From Pelagibius sp965227505 (lineage in GTDB: Bacteria; Pseudomonadota; Alphaproteobacteria; Kiloniellales; Kiloniellaceae): 64,000 nucleotides of DNA. Below are positions 35,135 through 42,861 of this stretch, piece by piece. The stretch's first letter is position 1; every line of letters starts with the position of its first letter. A program made the position numbers and the translations under genes. The notes beneath the pieces are model-generated. The model did no database searches, had not been told where the DNA came from, and saw only the letters and a list, made by a program, of their open reading frames with translations. The stretch spans positions 1,488,001 through 1,552,000 of the forward strand of contig NZ_OZ245757.1 of NCBI RefSeq assembly GCF_965227505.1. The letters are read 5' to 3'.

Positions 35135-36619
35135 ATGCGCGCGGTCTTCAGAGCCGACGCCTCACGCGAAATCGGAAGCGGGCATGTCATGCGCTGTCTG
35201 ACGCTTGCCGATGCGCTGTCTACGATCGGTTGGGACTGCGCCTTCGCACTGCGTTCCGAAAGCCGGGAGGTCGTGCCGGCGCTCGACCAGTCGGGCCATG
35301 AGTTGCTCACCCTCGAGGGGGGTAACGGTGACGAGGCGGCGGCGATGAGCAGTCACTGGCAAGCCGGCGTCGAGTGGCTGGTGGTCGACCACTATCGTCG
35401 GGACCGCCGCTTCGAGGCCGCCTGCCGCCCTTGGGCGCGGAACATCATGGTTCTCGACGATCTCGCCGACCGCCCGCATGATTGCGATCTGCTTCTGGAT
35501 CAGACGCTGGGCCGTGGAGCCGAAGACTATACGGCCCTTGTGCCGTCGGACTGCCGGCTGCTGCTGGGCACCCGCTACGCCCTGCTGCGCCCGGAGTTCC
35601 GTGCGATGCGGCAGCGCGATACGGCGGCGGCGCAGACAAGGCAGGCACCGTTCCGACTGCTGATAACGCTCGGCGGGACCGATCCCGAAAACATGACCGA
35701 AATCTGCATCGACGCAGTCCAACGCTGTGGCGCCCAGATGCAGGTGGACGTGATCGCAGGTTACGGGTTTGCGGCTCTGACAAGACTGCGCGGCCGCCTC
35801 GAAGGTCTCTCCGGCTTTCAGCTTCACGTTGCCCCGGACAACATAGGCGCGCTGATGTCCGCGGCCGACCTGGCAATCGGCGCTGCCGGAACAACGTCCT
35901 GGGAGCGCTGCTGCCTTGGGTTGCCGACTGTCATGCTGGTTCTGGCGGACAACCAATTGGAAAACGCGCGACAGTTGTCGATTTCCGGCGCGGCCGCAGT
36001 GGTTGAAGGGGACGGCAACGACATGGCTGACGCCATTGCCGCGGTTCTGCGCGACCTTCATGGCGATCGCGACCGGCTTCATGAAATGTCGAAGCGGGCC
36101 GCCGCGATCTGTGACGGTCAGGGGTCCCTGAGGGCCAGGCTTGCACTGCTGCCGGACCAGGCGACCAAGGACGGCCTCGGCATGCATTTGCGGCTCGCCG
36201 AGGCGCGCGACGAGGCAATACTGCTGCATTGGCAGCGGCAACCGTCCATACGTGCCCTGGCAAGAAACCCGGCGATCCCGACCGAAGCGGAACATCGCAT
36301 TTGGTTCGCGGGCCGTATGCGTTCCGAAAGCAGCTTCATCACCATGATCGAACACGGCCGCAAGGTTGCCGGCATGCTGCGGCTGGACCGGCTGCATGTG
36401 GGGGACCAAAACGAAGTCTTCGAGGTCTCCATCGTCGTCGATGAAGAACACCGCGGCGCCGGCGTCGGCCTTGCCGCGCTCCGGCAGATCCGCGCGTGGA
36501 TGCCCACCGCCGAGTTTCGGGCCGAGACGCTGCCAAACAACGACCCTTCGATAGCCCTGTTTCGCACGGCCGGATACCGCGCACTGAAGGGCAATCTGCT
36601 GCACAGCACGGCCGCCTAG
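35135..36619 (+). CDS. pseG: PseG-PseH fusion: UDP-sugar hydrolase plus GNAT acetyltransferase
   Basis: Residues 1-342 are PseG, which removes UDP from UDP-2,4-diacetamido-2,4,6-trideoxy-L-altrose: RADASREIGSGHVMRC carries the catalytic His17, with LVVDHY and LDDLADRPH in the first half, and LITLGGTDPENMT with AIGAAGTTSWERCCLGLPTV (GT-B-like donor site) in the second. Residues about 350-490 form a GNAT domain with an acetyl-CoA loop HRGAGVGLAALR (439-450), fitting PseH, which N-acetylates the amino sugar one step before PseG. The two activities act in sequence, so the fusion makes sense as a channeling unit. No separate pseH gene occurs in the operon. The 494-residue length and both domain boundaries are clear. 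Confidence 0.92.
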   Translation: MRAVFRADASREIGSGHVMRCLTLADALSTIGWDCAFALRSESREVVPALDQSGHELLTLEGGNGDEAAAMSSHWQAGVEWLVVDHYRRDRRFEAACRPWARNIMVLDDLADRPHDCDLLLDQTLGRGAEDYTALVPSDCRLLLGTRYALLRPEFRAMRQRDTAAAQTRQAPFRLLITLGGTDPENMTEICIDAVQRCGAQMQVDVIAGYGFAALTRLRGRLEGLSGFQLHVAPDNIGALMSAADLAIGAAGTTSWERCCLGLPTVMLVLADNQLENARQLSISGAAAVVEGDGNDMADAIAAVLRDLHGDRDRLHEMSKRAAAICDGQGSLRARLALLPDQATKDGLGMHLRLAEARDEAILLHWQRQPSIRALARNPAIPTEAEHRIWFAGRMRSESSFITMIEHGRKVAGMLRLDRLHVGDQNEVFEVSIVVDEEHRGAGVGLAALRQIRAWMPTAEFRAETLPNNDPSIALFRTAGYRALKGNLLHSTAA

Positions 36620-36651
36620 CCATGACCCGGACACCTGCGCGCAAGGACAGC

Positions 36652-37698
36652 ATGACGATCACGATCGACAAGCAGCAGATCGGACCTCGGCAACCCTGCT
36701 ATCTGGTCGCCGAAATCGGCCTGAATTTCAATGGTAACCTTGACCTGGCGCGGACGACGATTGATGCCGCCAAGAAAAGCGGTGCCGATGCGGTCAAGTT
36801 CCAGAACTATGTCACGGAAGACTTCATCTCCGACCGCAACCTGACCCACGAATACATCGAGAACGGCAAGACTGTCGTGGCATCACAATACGACATGTTC
36901 AAGGCCTGCGAGCTGAGCGACGATGATGTGGCCGCGCTCGCCGCCTATTGCGCAGAGAACGGAATCGGCTTCCATTCCACGCCCACCAATCCACAGGGCG
37001 TGCGTCTTCTCGCCGACCTCGGTGTCGGGGTGCTCAAGAACGGGTCCGACTACCTGACCAATCTCGATCTGGTCCGTGCCATGGGCGAGGCCGGCCTGCC
37101 GACCGTGCTCTCCACCGGCATGGCGACTCTCGGCGAAATCGACGATGCCGTCCGGGCCTTCCGTCAGACCGGTAACGACAGCCTGATTCTCCTGCATTGC
37201 GTGTCGAACTACCCCTGCGACCCCAAGGACCTGAACCTGCGGCGCATCGCGACGCTGAGAGACTGCTTCAACTGCCCGGTCGGCCTGAGCGATCACAGCG
37301 AAGGGGCCTTTGCCGCCGCCCTGGCGGTCGGCCTTGATGCCTGCTGGATCGAAAAGCACTTCACGCTCGACAAGACCCTGCCGGGCCCCGATCACCGTTT
37401 CTCCGCCGATCCGGAGGAGTTCAGGACCATGGCCGAAGGTGTCCGCATCGCTGAACTGGCGCTTGGGTCGGCGCAACTCGGTCCGACCGAAAGCGAGGAA
37501 GACGCGCGCCAGGGATGGCGCCTTTCCTGCGTCGCAGCCCGGGATCTGGACGCCCGGCACCAGCTGGCACGCAGCGACATCGCCTTCAACCGGCCGGGTA
37601 CCGGCCTGCCGCCGAAAGGCGCGGACTGGCTTGTCGGCCGCAGCATCAAAGGGGCCCTGCCGAAGGGCCATGTTCTGACGCCGGAAGACCTGCTATGA
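36652..37698 (+). CDS. pseI: NeuB-family nonulosonate synthase, probable pseudaminic acid synthase
   Basis: Condenses the 6-deoxy-diacetamido-altrose from PseG with PEP. The barrel has AEIGLNFNGNLDLA (20-33), ADAVKFQNY (45-53), VLSTGMATLGEID, GLSDHSEG (211-218, metal-ligand H215) and IEKHFTLDKTLPGPDH (233-248, H236), and the tail has the SAF domain with RPGTGLPPKGADWLVGRSI. Both metal histidines are present, unlike in the first neuB-like gene. The NHNG motif is NFNG. Start ATG 36652 has AAGGA just upstream; ATG 36622 adds 10 residues. It overlaps the next methyltransferase as ATGA. Assignment to Pse rather than legionaminic acid comes from neighbours. Confidence 0.86.
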   Translation: MTITIDKQQIGPRQPCYLVAEIGLNFNGNLDLARTTIDAAKKSGADAVKFQNYVTEDFISDRNLTHEYIENGKTVVASQYDMFKACELSDDDVAALAAYCAENGIGFHSTPTNPQGVRLLADLGVGVLKNGSDYLTNLDLVRAMGEAGLPTVLSTGMATLGEIDDAVRAFRQTGNDSLILLHCVSNYPCDPKDLNLRRIATLRDCFNCPVGLSDHSEGAFAAALAVGLDACWIEKHFTLDKTLPGPDHRFSADPEEFRTMAEGVRIAELALGSAQLGPTESEEDARQGWRLSCVAARDLDARHQLARSDIAFNRPGTGLPPKGADWLVGRSIKGALPKGHVLTPEDLL

Positions 37699-38381
37699 CC
37701 GAACCCGCTACCTTTGACCGAATCTGGGAAGAAAAGTACGCCGCCGGCCATGCCCAACGCTACCCCTGGGATGTCGTGGTCAGCTTTGTCTTCCGCCATG
37801 CGCCGCGCGACCGGCCGCGCCGGGACGTGCGCATTCTGGAGGTCGGCTGCGGCACCGCCAGCAACCTCTGGTTCGCCGCCCGGGAAGGCTTTGCCGTCGC
37901 CGGGATCGACGGCAGCGCAAGTGCTGTCGACTACGCCAAGCAGCGCTTCGCCGAGGACGGGCTGGAGGGGGACCTCAGGGTAGGAGACTTCACCGCGCTG
38001 GATTTCGCGGACGGCAGCTTTGACTGCGTCATCGATCGCGGCGCCCTCACCTGCTGCGGCTTCACTGCCCTGCGCAAGGCGGTAAAGGAGGTACACCGGG
38101 TTCTTCGGCCCGGGGGAAGCTTTTTCTTCAATCCCTATGCCGACAGCCATAGCAGCGCCCGTGCCGGCAGACCCGCCGGCGACGGGCTGACCTGCGACAT
38201 TGCCGCCGGCACTCTGACAGGGGTCGGCCAGATTCTCTTCGTCGGCCGCCAGCAGCTCTGCGACATCCTCGCCGAGGGCTGGGCCCTGCATCAGCTCCAG
38301 CGTCTGGAACTGACGGACATGCTGGCTCCGGAGGGCGGTGTCCATGCCGAATGGCGCGTCATCGCCGAGAAGACGCCATGA
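37695..38381 (+). CDS. Class I SAM-dependent methyltransferase
   Basis: A 228-residue methyltransferase with motif I ILEVGCGTASN (47-57), the acidic ribose contact in GIDGSASAVDYAK, the DFTALDFADGSFD segment, and motif VHRVLRPGGSFFFNPYADS. No transmembrane segment. It is joined by ATGA overlaps to the synthase before and to another methyltransferase after, forming a chain of translationally coupled genes. Its substrate is unknown; a role in methylating the nonulosonic acid or another residue of the glycan is inferred from position. It is not a member of the Pse-associated methylase family seen earlier in the operon. Confidence 0.83.
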   Translation: MTEPATFDRIWEEKYAAGHAQRYPWDVVVSFVFRHAPRDRPRRDVRILEVGCGTASNLWFAAREGFAVAGIDGSASAVDYAKQRFAEDGLEGDLRVGDFTALDFADGSFDCVIDRGALTCCGFTALRKAVKEVHRVLRPGGSFFFNPYADSHSSARAGRPAGDGLTCDIAAGTLTGVGQILFVGRQQLCDILAEGWALHQLQRLELTDMLAPEGGVHAEWRVIAEKTP

Positions 38382-39007
38382 CGGCGCAGCGCGATGATCG
38401 CCATACCGTCGCGGTTTTCTCGGACAGCCTGCGTCAGCACGGGCGGGACTTTCGAGCACTCAACTGGGGCAGCAAGGCCGGGCAGGAGAACCGCTTTCGC
38501 GTGCTCAGCGAGATCGGCCTCAGCGCGGGCGACAGTATCCTCGACGTCGGCTGCGGTCTCGGCGACCTCTACGACTACCTGAAGAGGCGCGGCATCGCGG
38601 TGAGCTACACCGGTCTGGACATCACGCCGGACATGGTGGCGGAGGCACGGCAGCGCTTTCCCGCCGCAGAGTTCAGGCAAGGCAGCCTGCTGGGCACACT
38701 CGACCCGCCCCTGCAGAGGGTCGACTATGTCGTGGCGAGCGGGATCTTCTATCTGCGCCGCGAGCGGCCTTTCGAGCATCTGCAGGCCTCCGTCCGGCGA
38801 ATGTTCGAACTCTGCAGCAAAGGGATCGCCTTCAACTGCCTGAGCCTTTGGGGAGACAAGGCGGGCGATGCCAGCGATGAATACCGCGAAGCCCCTGCCA
38901 GATGCCTGGAGTTCTGCCGCAGTGTTTCACCCCGGGTCGCGCTGCGCCACGACTACCACCCCGGCGACTTCACGGTCTACCTGCGTAAGGAGGCGCAGAT
39001 CTCATGA
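38378..39007 (+). CDS. Class I SAM-dependent methyltransferase
   Basis: A second, unrelated-looking methyltransferase of 209 residues. Motif I is ILDVGCGLGDL (54-64), followed by YTGLDITPDMVAEARQRFP and VDYVVASGIFYLRRERPFEHL; the ending FNCLSLWGDKAG and CRSVSPRVALRHDY resemble small methyltransferases found in glycan clusters. It overlaps both neighbours by 4 bases (ATGA). Three methyltransferases in one nonulosonate operon predict an unusually methylated sugar or several methylated residues; which enzyme does what cannot be told. Confidence 0.82.
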   Translation: MTAQRDDRHTVAVFSDSLRQHGRDFRALNWGSKAGQENRFRVLSEIGLSAGDSILDVGCGLGDLYDYLKRRGIAVSYTGLDITPDMVAEARQRFPAAEFRQGSLLGTLDPPLQRVDYVVASGIFYLRRERPFEHLQASVRRMFELCSKGIAFNCLSLWGDKAGDASDEYREAPARCLEFCRSVSPRVALRHDYHPGDFTVYLRKEAQIS

Positions 39008-39768
39008 TCGTCTCGATCATGCAGCCCGCCTACCTGCCGTGGCTCGGGTTCTTCGACCGGATCGCCGCCAGCGATATCTTCATCCTGCTGGACCATGTCG
39101 AAATCGACCGCAACAGCAAGACGAAGTTCGCCAACCGCAACCGCGTCCGCACGGCGCAGGGGTGGAGCTGGCTGACCGTGCCGATCCGCAGCAAGGGCAA
39201 GCACGGGGAACTGCGGCTCAACGAAATCGAAGTGAACAACGAGACGAACTGGCCGGGCAAGCACTGGCGCGCGATCGAACTCAACTACCGGCGCGCGCCC
39301 TACTTCGCGGACTACGCGGCCCCCTTCCGGACGCTGCTCGAGACCCGCTGGACCCATCTCGCTGACCTCAACGCGGCCGGGCTCAAGATCTTCATGGAGG
39401 CCTTGACCTTGAACAAGACCGTCCTTTCGAGTTCGGAGATGGATTGCCGGGAGACCAAGGACAAGCTGATCCTGGAGCTCTGCCGGAAGGTCGGGGCGAC
39501 GACCTATCTCTCGGGGCCCTTCGGGCGGGACTATCTCAATCCGGTCGATTTCGAAGCGGCCGGTGTCGAACTGCTGATTCACGACTACGATCATCCGCAG
39601 TACAATCAGAGCTTCGACGGTTTCGAACCCTACATGTCAACGCTCGATCTTCTGTTCAATCATGGCACAGGATCCCTGCAAATCCTGCGCAGCCCGCACA
39701 GTCTCGTGAAGCCGGAGCGAAAGGCCGCGGAGACTGCGGCGGCCGCCGCTGAGAGGTCAGTGTCGTGA
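39004..39768 (+). CDS. WbqC-family protein
   Basis: A 254-residue protein of the WbqC family, common in O-antigen and capsule loci and of undefined biochemical function. The family opening IMQPAYLPWLGFFDRIAASDIFILLDHV is present, then the block ANRNRVRTAQGWSWLTVPI, HWRAIELNYRRAPYF, and the ending FEPYMSTLDLLFNHG. There is no signal peptide. ATG 39004 overlaps the upstream stop by 4 bases. Members of this family co-occur with PIG-L deacetylases and aminosugar genes, as here, so it may act on an amino or acyl group, but this is inference. Confidence 0.88.
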   Translation: MIVSIMQPAYLPWLGFFDRIAASDIFILLDHVEIDRNSKTKFANRNRVRTAQGWSWLTVPIRSKGKHGELRLNEIEVNNETNWPGKHWRAIELNYRRAPYFADYAAPFRTLLETRWTHLADLNAAGLKIFMEALTLNKTVLSSSEMDCRETKDKLILELCRKVGATTYLSGPFGRDYLNPVDFEAAGVELLIHDYDHPQYNQSFDGFEPYMSTLDLLFNHGTGSLQILRSPHSLVKPERKAAETAAAAAERSVS

Positions 39769-40478
39769 TCACCAACGCTGCAGTACTCGTGGTGGCGGCC
39801 CATCCCGATGACGAGGTGCTGGGGGCAGGCGGCACCGTGGCGCGGCACGTCGACCAGGGAGACCGTGTTCATAGCCTGATCCTGGCGGAAGGCTCTACAT
39901 CGAGAGGCGACCACAGGAATGTCGCCGAGCACAGCGACTCGATCGATGCTCTGAGAGCAGCCGCAGGGGCAGCAGCCGAGTATCTGGGGTCGGAACCGCC
40001 GGAATTCGCAGGCCTCCCGGATAATCGTATGGATCAGATCGACCTGCTCGATGTGATCAAGGTGGTGGAAGAGGCGGTGCGGCGGATCTCGCCGTCCATT
40101 GTCTATACGCATCATGGCGGCGACCTGAACCTCGATCACCGCATCACCCATCAGGCCGTGTTGACGGCATGCCGGCCGCTCCCCGGCAGCCCGGTCAGGG
40201 CCGTATACTGCTTCGAGACCTTGTCGAGCAGCGAGTGGGGGACCCCTGAAATCGGCGCTCCCTTCGTGCCGAACCACTTCATCGATATCAGCGCACAGAT
40301 GGCCAGGAAGCAACAGGCCCTAACCTGCTACCGGCAGGAGATGCGGGCCTTTCCACATGCGCGCTCAATGGAGAGCGTCGCGCACCTGGCCGGTTTTCGC
40401 GGTGCCAGTGTTGGCGTTGACGCGGCGGAGGCGTTTTCTGTGGCCCGTCAGGTCCTGACACCGAACGTCGCTCTCTAG
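39765..40478 (+). CDS. PIG-L (LmbE) family N-deacetylase
   Basis: A zinc-dependent N-deacetylase of 237 residues. The metal motif AHPDDE is at 12-17 and the second His lies in DLNLDHRITHQAV. The family normally removes acetyl from GlcNAc-containing substrates; here an acetamido group of the nonulosonic acid or its precursor is a reasonable target. GTG 39765 overlaps the wbqC stop (GTGA). It is the last of the tightly coupled genes; 263 bases with several inverted repeats follow. Family call is firm, substrate is inferred. Confidence 0.87.
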   Translation: MITNAAVLVVAAHPDDEVLGAGGTVARHVDQGDRVHSLILAEGSTSRGDHRNVAEHSDSIDALRAAAGAAAEYLGSEPPEFAGLPDNRMDQIDLLDVIKVVEEAVRRISPSIVYTHHGGDLNLDHRITHQAVLTACRPLPGSPVRAVYCFETLSSSEWGTPEIGAPFVPNHFIDISAQMARKQQALTCYRQEMRAFPHARSMESVAHLAGFRGASVGVDAAEAFSVARQVLTPNVAL

Positions 40479-40500
40479 AGCGAATCCGGCCGACTGACCG

Positions 40501-40577
40501 GCTTTCGCCGCGACTCCGCAAGGCCCGCTTGGCGAAAGCACCCGGAGAGGCCGCCTGAGAAGGCGGCGGTCGCGACC
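40501..40577. repeat. Three consecutive inverted repeats after the PIG-L gene
   Basis: GCTTTCGCC (40501-40509) pairs with GGCGAAAGC (40531-40539) over a 21-base loop; GCCGCCT-GAGA-AGGCGGC (40550-40567) is a tight hairpin; GGTCGCGACC (40568-40577) is a perfect palindrome. There is no T-run, so this is not a classical terminator. It may be a processing or pausing site between the coupled gene block and the glycosyltransferases. Confidence 0.6.
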
Positions 40578-40741
40578 GTGAGCGATGGCGATCCCGCCTT
40601 TCGGAGATTTGCCTCGGACTGGTCCTTTCTTCGGCCACCGGAAGATTGACAAGCAGCCGGCGTGGAAGTCTTGTTATTGTGGGAATTCATGGTCTGACTT
40701 GCGGCCTGTCTTGCCTCCAAATCCGCGGAAGCCAGCTATTC

Positions 40742-42076
40742 ATGCCAGAACTGTATCAAGAGTCAGCCGCGCGGGTGTCACCGGCGACCTCGAATGCGGA
40801 GTCCGGAGACCCGGCTGGCCTGAAGATCGCCTACGTCACGATGCAGTTCCCGGTCCCTTCAGAGGCCTTTGCCGCGGTCGAGCTTCGGGCCCTGAGGCGC
40901 GCAGATGTCGAGGTGGCCGTATTCGCCTACAAGGCACGCCGAGAGGGCGCCGATGAACTGTTGAAGCAGCACGGGCTCTCCGGAATGCACGTTGACCACG
41001 GGTCTGCCGCCGCAACGCTCCGCGGGTGTCGGCTGGCTCTTCGGTCCCCACTCAGACCTCTCCGGCTTGCGGCCACCGTCATCAGGTCATGTTGGGCGCG
41101 ACCGAGAGAGTTGTTGGTTGCTCTCGCTCTCATACCGCGAACGCTGAGCCTCTGCGAATCGATAGCGGCGTTCAAGCCGGATCTTGTTCATCTCTTCTGG
41201 GGCCACTACCCGAGCTTGCTCGGAATCCTTCTGGGAAGGACACCCGACGCTCCGCCTGTCACGGCATTCCTCGGGGCCTATGATCTGCGGCTGGCTTCGC
41301 CGCTGAGTGGCGCCCTCGCGCCCTATGCAAAGGCGATACTGACCCATGTCCATGCGAATCGTCCCCATATTCTGCGCCTCGGCGTCGATCCCGAGCAGGT
41401 CCATCTTTCCTATCGCGGCATTGAGGTTCCGGATCCGCTGCCGAAACCAAGCAAGAATCCCTTTGCGCTCATCACCATCGGAAGGCTGATCCCGCTGAAG
41501 AGAATGGACCGCTGCCTGCAGGTTCTTGCCGCCGTGCGGGAGGTTCACCCCGAGGTTTCTCTGACAGTCCTCGGCGACGGGCCGCTGCGCACCGACCTGG
41601 AGGCCCGGGCACGCGAGCTTGACGTCGACAAACACGTTCGTTTCAAGGGGCATGTCAGCCACGATGAAGTGTTCCAACATCTCTCGGAAAGCGCGGTGTT
41701 CCTGTCCATGTCGGATACGGACCATCTTCCAAACACGATTAAAGAAGCGATGATCCGGCGCTGCGTTTGCGTTTCCACCGAGACACACGGCATTGAGGAG
41801 CTGATCACCGATGGGGTCAGCGGCTTCATAGTCCCGCAGGGCGATGTCTCTGCCGCTGCTGCACGAATCACCGAAGTGTTTTCCAAGCGGCAGGAAGCCG
41901 AAGCCATCGTGAAAGCCGCCCAGGAACACGTGTGTCATACCTTCAACGTCGACACCGTCACGCAAGAGCGGCTGGCGATCTGGCAGGCGATCGCCAGAAC
42001 CGCAAAACCGAAAGGTCTGGGGCAGAACGGGCCCCAGTCCGAGCAGAGAACACGCCTGCAGGAAGGGCTGCAGTGA
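40742..42076 (+). CDS. Glycosyltransferase family 4
   Basis: A 444-residue GT-B glycosyltransferase. The N-terminal domain starts with KIAYVTMQFPVPSEAFAAVELRAL, a form seen in exopolysaccharide GT4 enzymes of the WcaL/AmsK type that begin with VSETFI-like text; the C-terminal donor domain has LITIGRLIPLKRMDRCLQVLA, VSLTVLGDGPLRTDL, VRFKGHVSHDEV and the E-x7-E region (TIKEAMIRRCVCVSTETHGIEE). ATG 40742 is used with GGAAG about 10 bases upstream. The overlap of its stop with the GTG of the next gene couples the two glycosyltransferases. Donor unknown. Confidence 0.85.
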   Translation: MPELYQESAARVSPATSNAESGDPAGLKIAYVTMQFPVPSEAFAAVELRALRRADVEVAVFAYKARREGADELLKQHGLSGMHVDHGSAAATLRGCRLALRSPLRPLRLAATVIRSCWARPRELLVALALIPRTLSLCESIAAFKPDLVHLFWGHYPSLLGILLGRTPDAPPVTAFLGAYDLRLASPLSGALAPYAKAILTHVHANRPHILRLGVDPEQVHLSYRGIEVPDPLPKPSKNPFALITIGRLIPLKRMDRCLQVLAAVREVHPEVSLTVLGDGPLRTDLEARARELDVDKHVRFKGHVSHDEVFQHLSESAVFLSMSDTDHLPNTIKEAMIRRCVCVSTETHGIEELITDGVSGFIVPQGDVSAAAARITEVFSKRQEAEAIVKAAQEHVCHTFNVDTVTQERLAIWQAIARTAKPKGLGQNGPQSEQRTRLQEGLQ

Positions 42077-42858
42077 CAGAAGACCGGGAAACGTCGGCGT
42101 CAACCGCCAGGCCGCTGGTCTCGGTCATTACTGCGGCCTTCAACGCAGAAGACTTCATCGGCGAAACCATCGCCTCAGTCCAGCACCAGACACTGGAGGA
42201 TTGGGAGATGCTGGTGGCCGATGACGCATCCAGCGACAGCACGGCGGCCATCGTGCGGGACTGTGCTGCCAGCGACGCCCGCATCAAACCAATCGCCCTG
42301 GCGCAGAACGGGGGCGTTGCGGCAGCCCGCAACGCTGCGCTCGACAGGGCAAGGGGCCGCTTCATCGCCTTTCTCGACAGCGACGATCTCTGGCTGCCAA
42401 AGAAACTCGAACGGCAGATTGCCTTCATGCGCCAAAGGGACTGTGCCGTCTCCTACACCGCTTTTCGGCGCGTGAACGAGGACGGGCAGCAGCTGGGCCG
42501 CCTGATGACCGTGCCGGAGCGCCTGACCTATACGCAGCTTCTGAAGAACACAGCGATCGCCACCCTGACCGGCATGGTCGACACGGACCGTACCGGCCCG
42601 ATCCGCATGACCGAGGCGCGCCGTGACGACTTGATCCTCTGGCTGTCGATCCTGAAACGCGGCTTCGTGGCCTACGGCCTGCAGGAGGATCTGGCCAGAT
42701 ACCGCGTCGTGCGCGGTTCTCTTTCCAGCAAACCGAAGCGCTCTGCCGCCTGGACCTGGTCTGTCTACCGCAACGTCGAGAAGCTCGGGGTTCTCTACGC
42801 GAGCTGGTGCATGCTCCACTACGGCACCCGGGCGGTGCTGAAGCGCTTGGTCTTTTAA
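42073..42858 (+). CDS. Glycosyltransferase family 2 (GT-A fold)
   Basis: A 261-residue inverting glycosyltransferase. The family opening VSVITAAFNAEDFIGETIASVQHQT is followed by WEMLVADDASSD, the conserved NGGVAAARNAALDRARGRFIAFLDSDDLWLPKKLE block containing the DxD-like DSDD, and an acceptor-side region. It ends with an amphipathic YGTRAVLKRL tail. The GTG start at 42073 overlaps the TGA of the previous glycosyltransferase, so the two are co-translated. Only three bases separate it from the next gene. It probably adds one sugar to the lipid-linked repeat; specificity cannot be deduced. Confidence 0.86.
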   Translation: MTEDRETSASTARPLVSVITAAFNAEDFIGETIASVQHQTLEDWEMLVADDASSDSTAAIVRDCAASDARIKPIALAQNGGVAAARNAALDRARGRFIAFLDSDDLWLPKKLERQIAFMRQRDCAVSYTAFRRVNEDGQQLGRLMTVPERLTYTQLLKNTAIATLTGMVDTDRTGPIRMTEARRDDLILWLSILKRGFVAYGLQEDLARYRVVRGSLSSKPKRSAAWTWSVYRNVEKLGVLYASWCMLHYGTRAVLKRLVF

Positions 42859-42861
42859 GCG

